A stretch of 64,000 nt of DNA from Colletotrichum lupini (Eukaryota > Ascomycota > Sordariomycetes > Glomerellales > Glomerellaceae), in assembly GCF_023278565.1 (NCBI RefSeq), contig NC_064673.1, positions 1,612,001 to 1,676,000 on the forward strand, read 5' to 3'. Every line of letters begins with the position of its first letter. The stretch's first letter is position 1. The notes beneath the pieces were generated by a model that was given only the letters and a program-made list of their open reading frames with translations, did no database searches and was not told the origin of the DNA. A program made the position numbers and the translations under genes. Below are positions 51,901 through 64,000 of the stretch, piece by piece.

Positions 51901-54900
51901 ATATATATAAAAGTATTTATAAAACTTAAAGAAATAGGATTATTAAAATATAATAATTAGGATATAAAAATCGAACTTAAAAAAGGGATATAACTTAGGT
52001 TCTATTTAATATATTTAATAAATTAAAAAAAGTAAGAGTACCTTAATAAATATATTAATAAAAAACTTAAAAAGGAATATATTTAATTATTAAATTCTCC
52101 CGTAAGATTCCTCTTATTCTTTATATTAAAAAGAAATAAAAAAATAAAACCTATTATTAATTATAAGAAACTTAACGAAATTATAAAAAAGAATTATTAC
52201 CTCTTACTGCTTATTACTAAGTTTAGAGATCTATTTTACGGAGCTAACTAGTTTATTATTATAAATCTTAAAAAAGTATTTAATTAAATTCGGATTAAAA
52301 AATATATAAATAAAAATAGTATTTTAAACTTATAAAGAACTCTTTAAATACTTTATTATACCCTTCGGACTTACTAATATTTCAATAACTTTTTAAATAA
52401 TAATTAATTACGTACTTTAAGAATACGTTAATATTTTTATTATTATTTATATTAATGATATTCTTATTTTCTTTCCTAATTTTAAAATATATAAAGAGTA
52501 TATTTATATAGTATTCTAAAACCTCTAAAATACTAAACTATATACTAAACTATTTAAATACGAATTCTATATATAAAAAGTAGACTTTTTTAAATATATT
52601 ATTATACTAAGATAAATTTATATATAAATATTAAAAATAAAAATAATTAGAGACTAGCTTATATTATAAAACGTTAAGAACGTATAAGGATTTTTAGAAT
52701 TTATTAACTTTTATTAATAATTCCTTAAGGACTATATTAATATAATTAGACTTTTAATAACTTAATATAAAAAGATACTTTATTTATTTAAGATCCTAAG
52801 TATAAAGAAGTATTTATTAAAATTAAGAATATAATCGGTTTTAAACTAGTTATTATAATCTTAAACCCTTAAAAACCTTTTAAAATTAAGACTAATACCT
52901 CGGATTTTATTATAAAAGCGGTTTTAGAATAATAAAATAAATAAAAAAGACTTTATTTATATTATTTTTATTTTAAAATATTTTATAAAATAGAATTAAA
53001 TTAGTAAATTTATAATAAAGAACTAATAGTAATTATTAAAGTATTTTAAAAATGAAAACTATAGTTATTTAGAACTAAGTACGAAGTTATAATTCATATA
53101 AATTATAAAAACTTCGTAAACTTTATAATAAATAAGAATTTAAATAAACAATAAGTTAAATAGAGCGAATTCCTATCTAAGTATAATTTTTAAATTATTT
53201 ATTAAAAAGGTTTAAAAAATAATAGAGCGGACGCTCTTAATAAAAGACCTAATTATAAAGTCGTAATCCCTAACGAGATATAAGTTATTTTTAAATAAAA
53301 AGAGGACGATAATTTTATACTAATTATAAAACTTTTTATAATAATTAAAAAGATTAATACTAGCTTAATTAAAAAAATAACCCCTAAGCTTATTATAAAA
53401 TTTTATAATATATTAGTATATACCTACTAAGGAATTATTAAAATATAAAAACGGATTTATTAATACTATAATAAATCCGCTATACGTACTAAAATTATAA
53501 AAATAATTAAGGATTACGTAACTTATAAAAAAAATGGAAATAGCTTATATAAGCTTTATAGCGAGCTATAATTATTATAATTACTAATAAAAGTATAGTA
53601 ATTAATTATATAAGACTTTATTATTAAACTACTAAAGTTTAGAGACCTATTCATTAAAGTATAGTACGATAGTATTTTGATTATAGTTAATTAACTTACT
53701 AAGTTCGTATATTTTATTTTTTATAAAGAATTAAGTATTATAAAAGACTTAGTATACGTATTTATCAAAGTTATATTTTTAAACTATAGTTTACTAAAAG
53801 AAATTATCTCTAATAAAAATAAGCTATTTATTTTAAAGTTTTAGAAATCCCTAATTTCGTAACTTAGTATAAATTATAAATTCTTAATATTACTTTATTT
53901 ATAAATTCATAAATAAATAAAAAGGATTAATTAGATCCTCGAAATATACCTTTATTATTATATAAATTATAACTAAGATAATTAAGTAATACTTTTATCA
54001 AGAACCTAGTTTATATATAATAATATAATTAATAAAAATATAAAAAAATCTCCGTTTTACTTTAATCATAGATTTTAATTAATAATATATAGAGAAGTAT
54101 AATAAGGATTATAAACTATAAAAACTATAATAAACGTAAGTAAACTTAAAAAGATCTATAAATAAGCCTTATTAAACCTCGAGTTTATACAATGATATAA
54201 TAAAAAAGAACGTAAATAGATTAAGGATTAGAAAGTTATTTTTAAAAAAGGGGGATAGTACTTATCTTTTTTATTATAATATTAAAATAAAATAACCAGG
54301 TAATAAATTAAATTATTAAAAGCTTAGACCTTTTAAAATTATTAAAAAAGTCTTATTCATTAATTACGAACTAAGATTACTAAATATAATATAACATTAT
54401 CTCGTTTTTTATATTTTATTATTTAAACTTATATTAAAAAGTTTATATATAGAAAATTATATTATTATTAAACTAAACTAATTAAAATACGAAGTTAAAC
54501 GAATTATTGATTATAGAATTAAGAATAAAATATAAGAATTCTTTATTAAATAAAAAAACTACGGATATAAAGAAAATATATAAGAACTTATTACGAACCT
54601 CTAGAACTCTTAATAACTTTTTAAAAAATATTAAAATTAAACTTAGATTTAAAACTCCTGGTTATTATAGTATTTTAATTAATAATTTTAAAAGTAATAT
54701 TAGCTTGTACTTTATAAGCTATTAAAAAAGTATTTTTAAAGTCTTTAAAAAACACCTCTAATATAACTTAACTCTTTTTAAATACTATTCGCTTTTAAAA
54801 ACGAAAAAGCTCTAACTTAAATAACGACTTATTTAATTTAGCCTAGGCTTATTAATAAGCCTTAGCTTTTTTTTATAACTCTATAGCCCTCTTTTAAAAC

Positions 54901-55329
54901 CGTAACTCTTTTACTTTTTTTTTATAATTAAAATAATTAAACTTTATTACTAATTAACTAACTATACTTAATTAGCTAAGATTTATAAATAGAAATATAA
55001 TATTTATAAATATAAATAATATTAATAAACTTATTATATAAAATACTTAAATAATAATATATTCCGTAAACCTCGGAATTAAAAAGAATTAAATAACGGA
55101 CCCCTCGCGAGCGATAATTTGAATAAAGTATTATTTTTATACTTTTATTAAAAAAGTAAATAATACGTAATACTTTACGACGAGATATAGCTATTAAAGA
55201 TTTTAATTTTTTAATTCGACTTAATATTGTATTAATATATTTTAAAAACATACTTAATGATTCCCTAACTTAGGAATAAATAACTTATTTATAGGCCTAG
55301 AGGACTAGATTCTTTTAAAAAAAAGCTAA

Positions 55330-55880
55330 TATTACGACTTAACATATATAATAAAGTTAGGGCCTCGCCCTATAGGACTTATAGTAGCTATTATACTATA
55401 TATATCAAAATACGGATTTAAAATAACTCCTCTTAAAGTAAAAGAACTATAAATAAGTTATATAATTATAATTATATAATAAAATAAAGAATAGATACTT
55501 ATAAATAAGTAGAACGTACGATCGTAAATAAATAAAACGGACAACTATTTAATAAACCGTTAAATAATAATAAATAAAAATATTATAAAAGATATATTTA
55601 AAAACGAGATTTATATATAATATAAACTTAGGCCGGGTTTAAAAATAGACTTTTACAGCTTTTTTAATAATCAACTTAGTATTAGATCTTATAATCGTTT
55701 TTAATTATTTTTATTAAAACCCCTTTTTAATAAGACTACGATTAATTACTAAAGCCTTACTTATTTTATAGCTTATAAATATAGCTTTAAAGAAGCTATT
55801 TATAATTATAATATTATTTACTTAGTACTCGTAGCTTTAATTTTTATTAATATACTTATTACGACTAGCTAGTTATAATA
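55330..55880 (+). repeat. 3' LTR of chromovirus B1
   Basis: 551 bp direct repeat of 48429-48979; differences are mainly C/T and G/A. Confidence 0.88.
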
Positions 55881-58800
55881 TAATAATAATTACGTAGTAT
55901 ATAAAGAGTACGTACGTAACGTATTATAAAAACTATAATAATAAAACCTATATTTAAATAGTAATAAATATAAGTTTATATATTATGTATAGGATTCTTA
56001 AGATATATTATATTTAATAAAAGTATAAAAATAGAACCTGCGTATACTAAAACTATAATAAATTAGCTAATTTTAAAGAGCGTTAAAAATATATAAACGT
56101 TCTTTAAATTTATAAAGTTTTATTATAAATTTATTAGTAATTATATTAAAATAACGGTACCTTTAATAAACTTATTAAGAAAAGTAAAACCGGAATAGTT
56201 AAAATTATTAATACTTATTATAAAGTTATTTAAGAAGTTATTAATAGTATTTATAAACGCGCTAATATTACGATATTTTAACTTTATTTTACTTATATAA
56301 TTATAAATATACGCTTTAGCTCGAGCTATTAGTTTAGTAATTACGTAATTATTTAAAAGTAATTAATATTTAATTATTTATAGGTTAAGGAAATTAATAA
56401 ATATAGAGAGTTATTATAGTATAGAAGATACGGAGCTATTAGCCATTATAGACGTACTAAAGAACTAATAATACTACCTCGCTTATAGCTAAGATTAGGT
56501 CGTAGTATTTATAAATTATCTTAATTTATAGTTCTTAAATATAGAAAAGAGGCTAAATAGAAAATAACTATACTAACTAAACGAACTTATAGTATTTAAT
56601 ATTAAAATTAAGTTTAAGCTAAGTATAAAAAACTTAGTAAACGGATTATTATAAAAACTTAATTATAATAAAAATAATAATAATAGCGGAGTAGAGGAGC
56701 TATTATTAAAGAAAGAAAAAGCCTCTATAATACTAAAAATATATAAGAGCCCTTTAAAATCGTAATAATAAAGTATATAAAAACGAGCTATAAGAGCGGT
56801 TTTTAAATAAATAAAAATAATAAGTATTTTAAAAACGGAACTAATAATAATATAAAAAAAAAAAAAAAGAGGTTAAGAGCTCTAGTTTAAAAGAACTTCA
56901 AAGAGTACTTCGAGAAGTATAATAGGGCTATAAGCTTAAAATATTAAAATTATAATATAATATTTAAAAAGCTATTTAAGCTTATTATTAAAACTATAAA
57001 TTATAAGCTACTTATTTTATAAACCTTTAATATAATAACAGTATTTAAAATAGTATTTAATAAAGAGGGGTTATTAATAATAAGTTAACTATAGGCTACT
57101 TAATAAAAGGACGCTTTTATAAAAAATAAGTAATAAATTAAAAAGAACTAACGGCCTTATTTAGTTAAAAAGAAATAATAATAAAGCTAAGTTTATAATT
57201 TAAAAAGGCTATTATATTATAGTAACTACGCTTATATATTACTATATAAGGGGCTAAAGAGGGAGGTTATTAAAATATATTATAATATACTTATAATAAA
57301 ATATTATAATATAAAGTAAATAATAATATTATTAAAACGCTATTATTATTAAAATAAAATAAGTAGGGATATAAAAAGTTATATTAATATTTATATAGTA
57401 TATTAATAAACGAAGCCTTATTATTATAAGCTATATAGTTTATTATACCCTCTACCTACCCTAGTTAGGCTATAATAAAAAATATTACTAAACTTTATTA
57501 CGAACTTATTTATATTAATTATACTAATTAAGAAGCGCTCTTATAATATAGGACTTATTATAATAAACTAACTTATAAAGTATAGCGTCTATATTATTAC
57601 AAAAACGACTTTTATAGCCTAGGGATTCGTAAACTTTTTATTTATAAAAATCTTTATTAAGTTTAGAATACTTAAAAGGATCGTTTTAAATAAGGGGTTA
57701 TTATTTATAAATAAGTTTTAAACTTATTTTTATTACTTTTTAATAATAAAAAAGCGTTTTAATACTACGTTCTATTTATAAATAAATAATTAAATAGAAC
57801 GGTAGAACTAATATTTAAAATAGTATTTTTATTACTTTTATATTTAAGATTAATTAAATTAAGTATAGCGTTTTTACTTAGCTAAGTTTATATATAATAA
57901 TACTTAGTACTTAATAATTTATAAAGTACTTACTAAAGCCTTATTTAAGTTCTTATTTACGTACTTTATATTAATCTTAATAAGGACTCGAGATAGTATA
58001 TAAAATATCTTAACTAAGGAGCGTATAGCCTAATTATAAACTAATTAAAAAGCTCTATAACCCTTTATATAAAAAGTACGTAAAATATATAAGTAATAAA
58101 TTAATAAAACTAGGATAGATATATTATATAAAGTAAATAACTAAGTATTAGTATTAAAAAAGAATATTAAAAAGTAATATCCTAATTAGAAATTAATTAA
58201 TAAGTATTTAAGTCTATTTAAAGTTAAATTAATAATTAAAATAGTAGGGGTTACTTATTAATTAAACGTATTAATATAATATAAAATATATAATATATTT
58301 TATATATCCCTATTTAAGCTATATTAATACTACGAAAAAGCCCTTTAAAAGCCCTTATTTATTAAAAATATAAACGGGGAGCTATTTTACGAAGTAAAAC
58401 GTATTATATAATATAAAGGGCTAAAGAGAAAGTAATAATACTTAATTTAATAAAAAGGATATAGTAATAATAAAAATATATAAGAACTAGCTAAGTATAT
58501 TAAAAACGTAATATTAGTTAATATATATAAAAAACGAGTTTTAATTAAATAGCGCGCCTTAGCTCTTAATAAGCTTAATAATATAATAAACTAGTTATTA
58601 ATAATAATAAAAAGGGGGCTATATAGCTATAACTAAGTAATATAAACGTATTAATTACGAACTACTTTTTTAATCCTTATAATACGTAAGAGGACTACCC
58701 TTATTTATAAAAAGACCGCTTTTATATATAAAAGGGCTACCCTAGTTATTATTCTTAGGGTTATTATAAAAACAATAATCTTTTTATTATTAACGAATTT

Positions 58801-60135
58801 ATAAATAATTAGTTACGAATATAGAGTATAAGCGGGGTAACTATACCTTAGTTAGAATATTATTTAAATAGCGTACTTTATTATGAATAATACGAAGTAG
58901 CGTAATTATAATATTATTATAAAATAAAAACGTAATATAAAAGGAGCTTATAATTACTTTATTATTATTATTATTAATAATAAAAGTTAAGTAGGCCTCT
59001 TTATTAGCATACTTAAGTACTTTCTATATATTATTAATAATAATTCTATAAGTTTACTAAAGTTATAAAATAATATTAACGACCTAAGTAATAATAATAA
59101 TAAAGCGATAATAAAGCGATAAACCTTTAAATTATAAATATAATTATTTAAAGCGAGTATAGTATTCTAAAGGGTTCGTATTATAAATTCCGTAAATTTA
59201 GGGACTTAAAATACTATTAATATAATACTTAGGAAAAGTAATAAAATAATAATAGCGCTAAGTATTTATTATATTTTTATAAAGATAGTTTTATATAATA
59301 TACTTTATATAATATATACTAAATTTAAAAAAAGTATTACATAAAAAAGTAAACTAGGGGCTATAAATTACTAACTTAGTTAATTATAATACTTAGTTTT
59401 TAAATTAAGCGCTTTATATATAATATAAATAAAGTAAGAAAACGGGCGTACTTAACTAACCCTAATCTTTTTAACGTTTACTTTTTTCTTTTTTTTAATA
59501 AGAATTTATAATAGTTAGTATAAATAGTATATAAATAGTAATATATATACGAGGTTAGGGTAAGTAAAAAGAATATTAAGCTTTTTAAATAGACCGCTAT
59601 TACTATCGTTATTAAGTTTATTTATAGTATTAATAACCATCTTATTATTAATAATAATAATACCGTAATTAAGAGCTATATTTATATTAAAACGAGTTGA
59701 TAATAACTATAGAACGACTCTAAAAAAGACTTATTTAGGTATAAGAAGTATATAAAAATAAGGATTTAAGAAATATTCGTTAGTTATAATATTTATATAA
59801 CGAGGGAGTAGCGTAAACGCTAATAAAAATAAAAAACTATATATAAAAAGAATAGTTATAAAAAAGAAAAAAGGAATTTAGAATTATAATAGCTTAAAAA
59901 AGGGGTTAATATTAGTAAATAAAAGTAGGGTAACGACTATTTAAGTATTAGTAATTATAAAAACGGCTTATAAATAAGAGTAACTTAAATATAAAATTAT
60001 AGGGCTGACTAAGGCTATTTTTTAAAATAAGGGGTTTATATTTAAACTAATAAGCGCTATTTATACCCGCCCTTATACTATATATTTAAAGACTTCTTAA
60101 ATAAAGGATTAATATAGTATATATAAACTATAAAT

Positions 60136-61555
60136 CCTCCCGACGGAGTAATCCGCCGGGGCCGTACTGTGTATTATATATTAGGGAAAACTGGGTATAC
60201 TGCGCTCTATACCTAATTACTAACTAAAATAGTAATTAACCGACTCGATTATTATCTCCCTTTTATTAAAAATAGCTCTTAACTTTCTACCGCCCGCTTA
60301 TAAAGCGAGCTTTACTTACTTTAACGCGTATAGGACCTTTTAATACTAGCCTACGTAAGTAGCTAGGTTTAGTATAATCTATTCTTTTATATAAGTATTA
60401 TTATTACCCGGGGGGTTTTATAAGAGCTATTTAAAGCGCCGGCTTATTACTCTAACCCTATATACCTCTAGCCTATTTATTATAATTATTATAATTAAGC
60501 TAGTATTAATATATTAAATTTTAACGTCCGTATTAGCCTAGTTATTTATAGCGTTCGTACTATTACCTAGCCGAATTCCATATTATTAAAAAGTACTTAA
60601 CTAATCCTTAGGCGTATTTATGTTAATTATAATAGTTATAGCGTCGAGCTAGCTAAGGGTACTTAGCCCGAGAGGGGTAGACTTATTAATAAGTATCTTT
60701 AGTTCTAGCTTACTAATTATTAACTATATACTAAGAGTAAAGTAGTAGTTTATATATTAATAGGTTTATTTAGTAGATTTGTTTAGTAAATTTATTTAGT
60801 AAATTTATTTAGTAGATTTATTTAGTAGATTTATTTAGTAGATTTATTTAGTAGATTTATTTAGTAGATTTATTTAGTAGATTTATTTAGTTTAAATAAA
60901 GAGTAGCTTTAGGTAATATTAGAAACGATAAGAATAAAAAGAGTTTTTACGAGCTCTAAGTAATAAATATTAGCCTATTTAGCCTTTTTTTAAAAAACCT
61001 CTACGTTACTATTAAAGTTTAAAATCTCTATAATTAAAGAAGGCCGCTTTTAATTATTATAGTTAACTATTATAGCTAATTATTATAACCGACCTCTATT
61101 ATTAACCTTTTTAGCTAGCGCCGCTATATAAGTATATTACTTAGCCTATCGTTAATAAGTAATAAAATAGCTTACCTATCTTAAATTAAATAGCGGTTTT
61201 TATATCGAAATTATTATATTACGTTAAGCGCGTACTTAGGATATATTATACGTATTATATAATTAAAAAGTGTACTATATTGTATAATTTCCCTTAAAAA
61301 CGTAATCCCGTTAAGGTTAATTTTTTATGCTTATAAAGCTGGAAAAAAACTACTATATAAACTATTTGTTTTTTTTATTCTACCTTTACTAGTTACTCGG
61401 GCGGTTCTTAATATCGATTATATAATATTAATACATAGTATTAATAGATACTCCTACTATTTCGATAGACTATTTTTTTTAGATTTTCTAACTTTTTAAC
61501 TTTCCCTCTTATAAAGTTTATAACTACGGATTATTAACGGCGATATTAGGCGCCC
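60136..61555 (-). mobile_element. Element E, 1420 bp, no terminal repeats, 16-bp target duplication
   Basis: Inserted near the 3' end of chromovirus A2. The 16-bp sequence tatataaactataaat occurs directly on both sides (60120-60135 and 61556-61571), while A1 has the site once (about 26885-26896, CGAACCGTAAAT in context). Ends differ (plus strand CCTCCCGACGG... and ...TTAGGCGCCC), so there are neither TIRs nor LTRs. A long target duplication without terminal repeats fits a non-LTR retrotransposon or SINE-like element. Orientation is unproven; minus is chosen arbitrarily because the GGGCGCC end is shared by fragments. Contains the tandem array at 60770-60893. No coding domain recognised. Confidence 0.65.
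60770..60893 (+). repeat. 12-bp tandem array, unit TTTATTTAGTAGA-like
   Basis: About nine to ten direct copies of TTATTTAGTAGA (variants with TAAA or TTTG in the first units) inside element E. Confidence 0.85.
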
Positions 61556-61606
61556 TATATAAACTATAAATAAGTTTTAAAATAAAGCCTAGGAGAGGGA
61601 GTACTT

Positions 61607-61814
61607 TATTAAGCCTTATTAATTAAGCTTTATTAATTAAAAAATAGCTTAGGAATATAAAGAAGAGCACTAAGTAATAAAGGAATAGTTTAAGTATATA
61701 TAAAGCGCTAATAGTATACCTCGAGGGAAGGGTAAATTTTAATAATTTATTTTTTAAACCCTAATAGTAGTTAGCCTCTATAAGCTTCTTCCCTATGTTA
61801 TATACTTATTAACA
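61607..61814 (+). repeat. 3' LTR of chromovirus A2
   Basis: 208 bp. The inner part is AT-rich, while the last 100 bp are lightly mutated and keep the original end TTATTAACA. A purine-rich tract (AGGAGAGGGAG) precedes it. Confidence 0.9.
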
Positions 61815-61819
61815 CCGGC

Positions 61820-63342
61820 TTAGTTAAGTTGGCTTTTTCGGAGCATCCCGACCACAGAAGAATGCCTCTAGTCTATGGGACAAGTGAAATATAAGTTTCT
61901 TAGCGTATGTACCTTTTCGAACCCATGACAGGAGGGTCTCTCTGTAGAGCCGGTCTATCGTAGACCTTGAGTATCCATTTCTTATAAAGTTTACTTGTTT
62001 GAACAAGTATCTTCTATAGCAAGTCCCTCTAGTTGTGATCGCTCGCGACCACAGCCAGTAATTCTGTGTAATCTCTGTTATATGACGAGTCCGGACACCT
62101 TGGTGTTTCGGACAAACCCAATTTATTTTGCGATAAATTGAAATTAACTATAATTGATATTTATTAGCCTTTGTATCGCATATGTAACGGAGTTGAGGTC
62201 AAGTTTAGGTATATACTCGACTAATACTCGGCTCGACTTGGTACGGATAAATGCGACTTTATTACGGCCCCACCTTCGGATGCGGCCCCACCTCGAGCGA
62301 CCGACTCGCGGTATATTAGCTCTTGTATTTAGGAAGGCTTTTCTTGTGGAAAAGATGGGATAGGATCAGATGGTGCGTGACCTATTTTGCGAGTTTAATT
62401 ATAAGGTCTTGGAACGTTATCGCATTGTTTTAGACGCTGACAAAGCCCCCTACTAAGGTAGGTAGTGAGAGTAAGCCACCTATGCCTACTATAAGTATAT
62501 CATCGCGCAGTATGGTCTCTAGCTAGACGGTTACGCTTGAACAACAACCATAAGCCAGTCTCTATCCCATAGTATCAGAGTGACCTGATATTTCGCCCGT
62601 TTTAGGATAGCTGAAAACCATCGTAATTGTGCAATTTCTAAGTTCGGTTGAGGCGACATGAACGAAACCCACATTAACACCGCGAGTATTACCGATGAAC
62701 TGCGTGGCCCGCGCTTTACCGGCTCTAGATTTCCGTCATTGTTTCCACCGCCGACCCGCAAATCTGAGTATTTCTACGGGATGATGATGTCAGGTTGCAG
62801 TAGATATGCGACCGTTTCTTCGATTGAAACCCCAGAGATGAGCAGAAGAATGGTAGAAAGGTTCCCAGTGTTTCGGCTCCGCTGGATAGGAAAGCCGAAT
62901 TAGAGGAGGATGCGGGAGAACCTCAACTCAGAAAGGGAGACTTTTCTGGACCTTACCTTGGATCCTCTTTTTCACCGATAGACACGCTGCAGTAACATTG
63001 CAAGTAGACTCTTGGTAGGATAGCGTCATATTTCTAACTAAACGCAGAAAACTTTGCCTTCCGTGTGGAAAATCTGGAAGTTGATAAACAAGCCCGAAGA
63101 CCCGGGGAAGAGAGATCTGGGGCAGATGTTCTAGATAGCATTTACCATTGACTTCTGAGATGGGTTGTTCCTGATTTTATGAATTTCTGTTAGCACACCT
63201 ATTATATTCAAATCGACGATCGCGACGCACACCAGGTCAATATTTTGGGGTTCTTCTGACCTAAATCTGACGTTAAAGGCAAGTATCGTTACACCTACCG
63301 TCTGGGTCGAGGTAGCTATTCGTTAGAGATAGTATTGTTAAC
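61820..63342. other. Right host flank of A2 and upstream region of the MFS gene
   Basis: About 1.5 kb of near-normal base composition. Short ORFs occur on both strands (for example plus 62658-62903, minus 61824-62006) but none shows a family feature. RIP is light here. Confidence 0.4.
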
Positions 63343-63886
63343 ATGGTTTTAGCGCCTCCCGGTGATAATTCGCGGGCCTCGCGACTAAGCAACGTCGATG
63401 AGACGATTCCGACCCGAGATAGCAGCGTAATACGCGTCGACCGGAGCTTTGACGGCGAGAAACCATAACAGCCCCTTAACGAAAAGTCCGAGGATGCGCC
63501 AACCGGGGGCTTTTTTGAAGGCGGCGTGGGCCGAGACGAAGAGGCTGAAGGCACGCGCAGGCAGGGAGACCTAGCAAGGGCAACGAGTAGCAAGCAGCCT
63601 GAGTACACCCCCGATGGGAAGCGTGTTATTACCGAGGATGAGTGCTATTATCTGCTGGGATACTCGTGGCCGGCATGGAAAAAGTGGATGCTTCTCTCCT
63701 CTATTTTTGCCGTTTAGGTGTCTATGAACTTCAATACTAGTGTTTTTCCTAGCGCTGTTACTCCTATTAGCGAGGAGTTCTATGTTAGCGAGCAGGCGGC
63801 ACGTAGTGCACAGTGTGCTTTCTTAGTTCTCTACGCTTTTGGATGTGAGCTGTGGGCTCCTTGGAGTGAGGAGTTCGGACGATGGA
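63343..63886 (+). pseudogene. DHA1-type MFS transporter, N-terminal part, interrupted by a copia LTR
   Basis: Frame from ATG 63343: about 100 polar residues, then WPAWKKWMLLSSIFAV at the first membrane segment, VSMNFNTSVFPSAVTPISEEF, SEQAARSAQ, and YAFGCELWAPWSEEFGRW, the characteristic start of fungal DHA1 exporters with the PWSE(E)FGR motif. Two in-frame stops, TAA 63466-63468 and TAG 63715-63717; the latter falls where Gln is usual. At 63887 the frame runs into the copia C LTR, which splits the gene after FGRW. The remainder of the gene should follow the retroelement to the right of the window. Confidence 0.88.
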
Positions 63887-64000
63887 TGTTAGTATCCCTA
63901 TTATAGGGTAGTTAGTTCGAACCGTAGTTAACGAAGAGATTAATTAAACTATATAAATATCTGCGTAGTAGGTATAAAAAGGAGGTTCTAACTATAGGTT
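63887..64000. mobile_element. Copia family C LTR, start of another copy, cut by the window edge
   Basis: Matches the first 114 bp of the LTRs at 8091 and 13801 and keeps the original TG terminus (TGTTAGTATCCC). The rest of the LTR, and possibly a full element, lies beyond the right edge. Confidence 0.88.

Larger units (their letters stand above)
48429..55880 (+). mobile_element. Ty3/gypsy chromovirus B1, complete, nested inside A2
   Basis: A 7452-bp element with 551-bp LTRs (48429-48979, 55330-55880) inserted in the RT region of A2; A2 homology resumes directly at 55881 and a TAATA duplication can be drawn within 2 bp. Plus-strand traces: decayed gag zinc knuckle YYNYNKLGYIVKNY (about 49870-49920); reverse transcriptase with LFKYFIIPFGLTN (about 52345) and YIND in place of YLDD (about 52450), then FLEFINFY; integrase with a KLFILKF stretch (about 53830); chromodomain-like YEVKRIIDYRIKNKI (about 54490-54540). 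Stops are TAA/TAG; CpA and TpG almost absent and overall A+T is higher than in A1. Confidence 0.9.
47077..61814 (+). mobile_element. Ty3/gypsy chromovirus A2 with nested insertions of B and E and an internal deletion
   Basis: LTRs of 208 bp at 47077-47284 and 61607-61814 match those of A1. The target duplication is ccagc (47072-47076) / ccggc (61815-61819), one G-to-A apart. Removing chromovirus B (48429-55880), element E (60136-61555) and their duplications leaves about 5845 bp, some 1.5 kb short of A1. The missing part corresponds to A1 about 20625-22133 (most of gag and protease) and the join is near 47919. Remaining homology: RT start at 47930-48428, resuming at 55881; integrase about 57300-58000; chromodomain region about 58380-58500. 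More heavily RIP-mutated inside than A1, lighter at its two outer ends. Confidence 0.9.

Noticed and set aside
54507..55251. Lys/Ile/Asn-rich ORFs at 54507-54725 and 54976-55251 as genes
   Set aside because: The first is the decayed chromodomain region of B1 and the second lies antisense in B1's 3' part; both are by-products of AT-rich sequence.
60770..60893. CRISPR-like array
   Set aside because: The 12-bp units are contiguous with no spacers, inside a eukaryotic transposon.

Overview
This window looks like a subtelomeric or accessory region of a filamentous ascomycete (Pezizomycotina) genome. The evidence is a highly reducing polyketide synthase with ten short GT-AG introns, a fungal-type transcription factor, MFS exporters, and long AT-rich tracts. 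In those tracts CpA and TpG are almost absent while CpG survives, which is the footprint of repeat-induced point mutation (RIP) acting mainly on CpA.

Layout. 1-6963 (minus): most of a polyketide synthase (KS-AT-DH-degenerate MT-ER-KR, running off the left edge), well preserved apart from one in-frame TGA early in the KS. 8091-14005: a complete Ty1/copia element (minus, 205-bp LTRs). 14213-18306 (plus): an acyl-CoA synthetase/AMP-ligase pseudogene and a cytochrome P450 pseudogene, separated by an intron-containing tRNA-Gly. 18630-28080 (minus): a fungal_trans transcription-factor pseudogene, split by a 7354-bp Ty3/gypsy chromovirus (19789-27142, family A). 28934-32421 (minus): a damaged TMEM205-like gene and a DHA2 MFS transporter pseudogene. 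32864-46173: an AT-rich block bounded by 75-bp terminal inverted repeats and filled with nested debris. 47077-61814: a second copy of family A carrying a complete nested chromovirus B (48429-55880, 551-bp LTRs) and a 1420-bp element E (60136-61555). 63343-63886 (plus): the N-terminal part of a DHA1-type MFS gene, cut by another copia LTR that runs off the right edge.

The genes between the transposons (PKS, acyl ligase, P450, transcription factor, exporters) are the usual parts of a polyketide gene cluster. I infer that the window is the wreck of such a cluster, or pieces of several, silenced by transposon invasion and RIP leakage. All nonsense codons in the recognised pseudogenes are TAA or TAG, as expected from CpA-directed RIP. 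The PKS stop is TGA at a CpG and so has another origin. I found no clearly new defence or regulatory system; the strongest unusual signals are the readable nested-insertion history, the single-hit PKS and the RIP signature.
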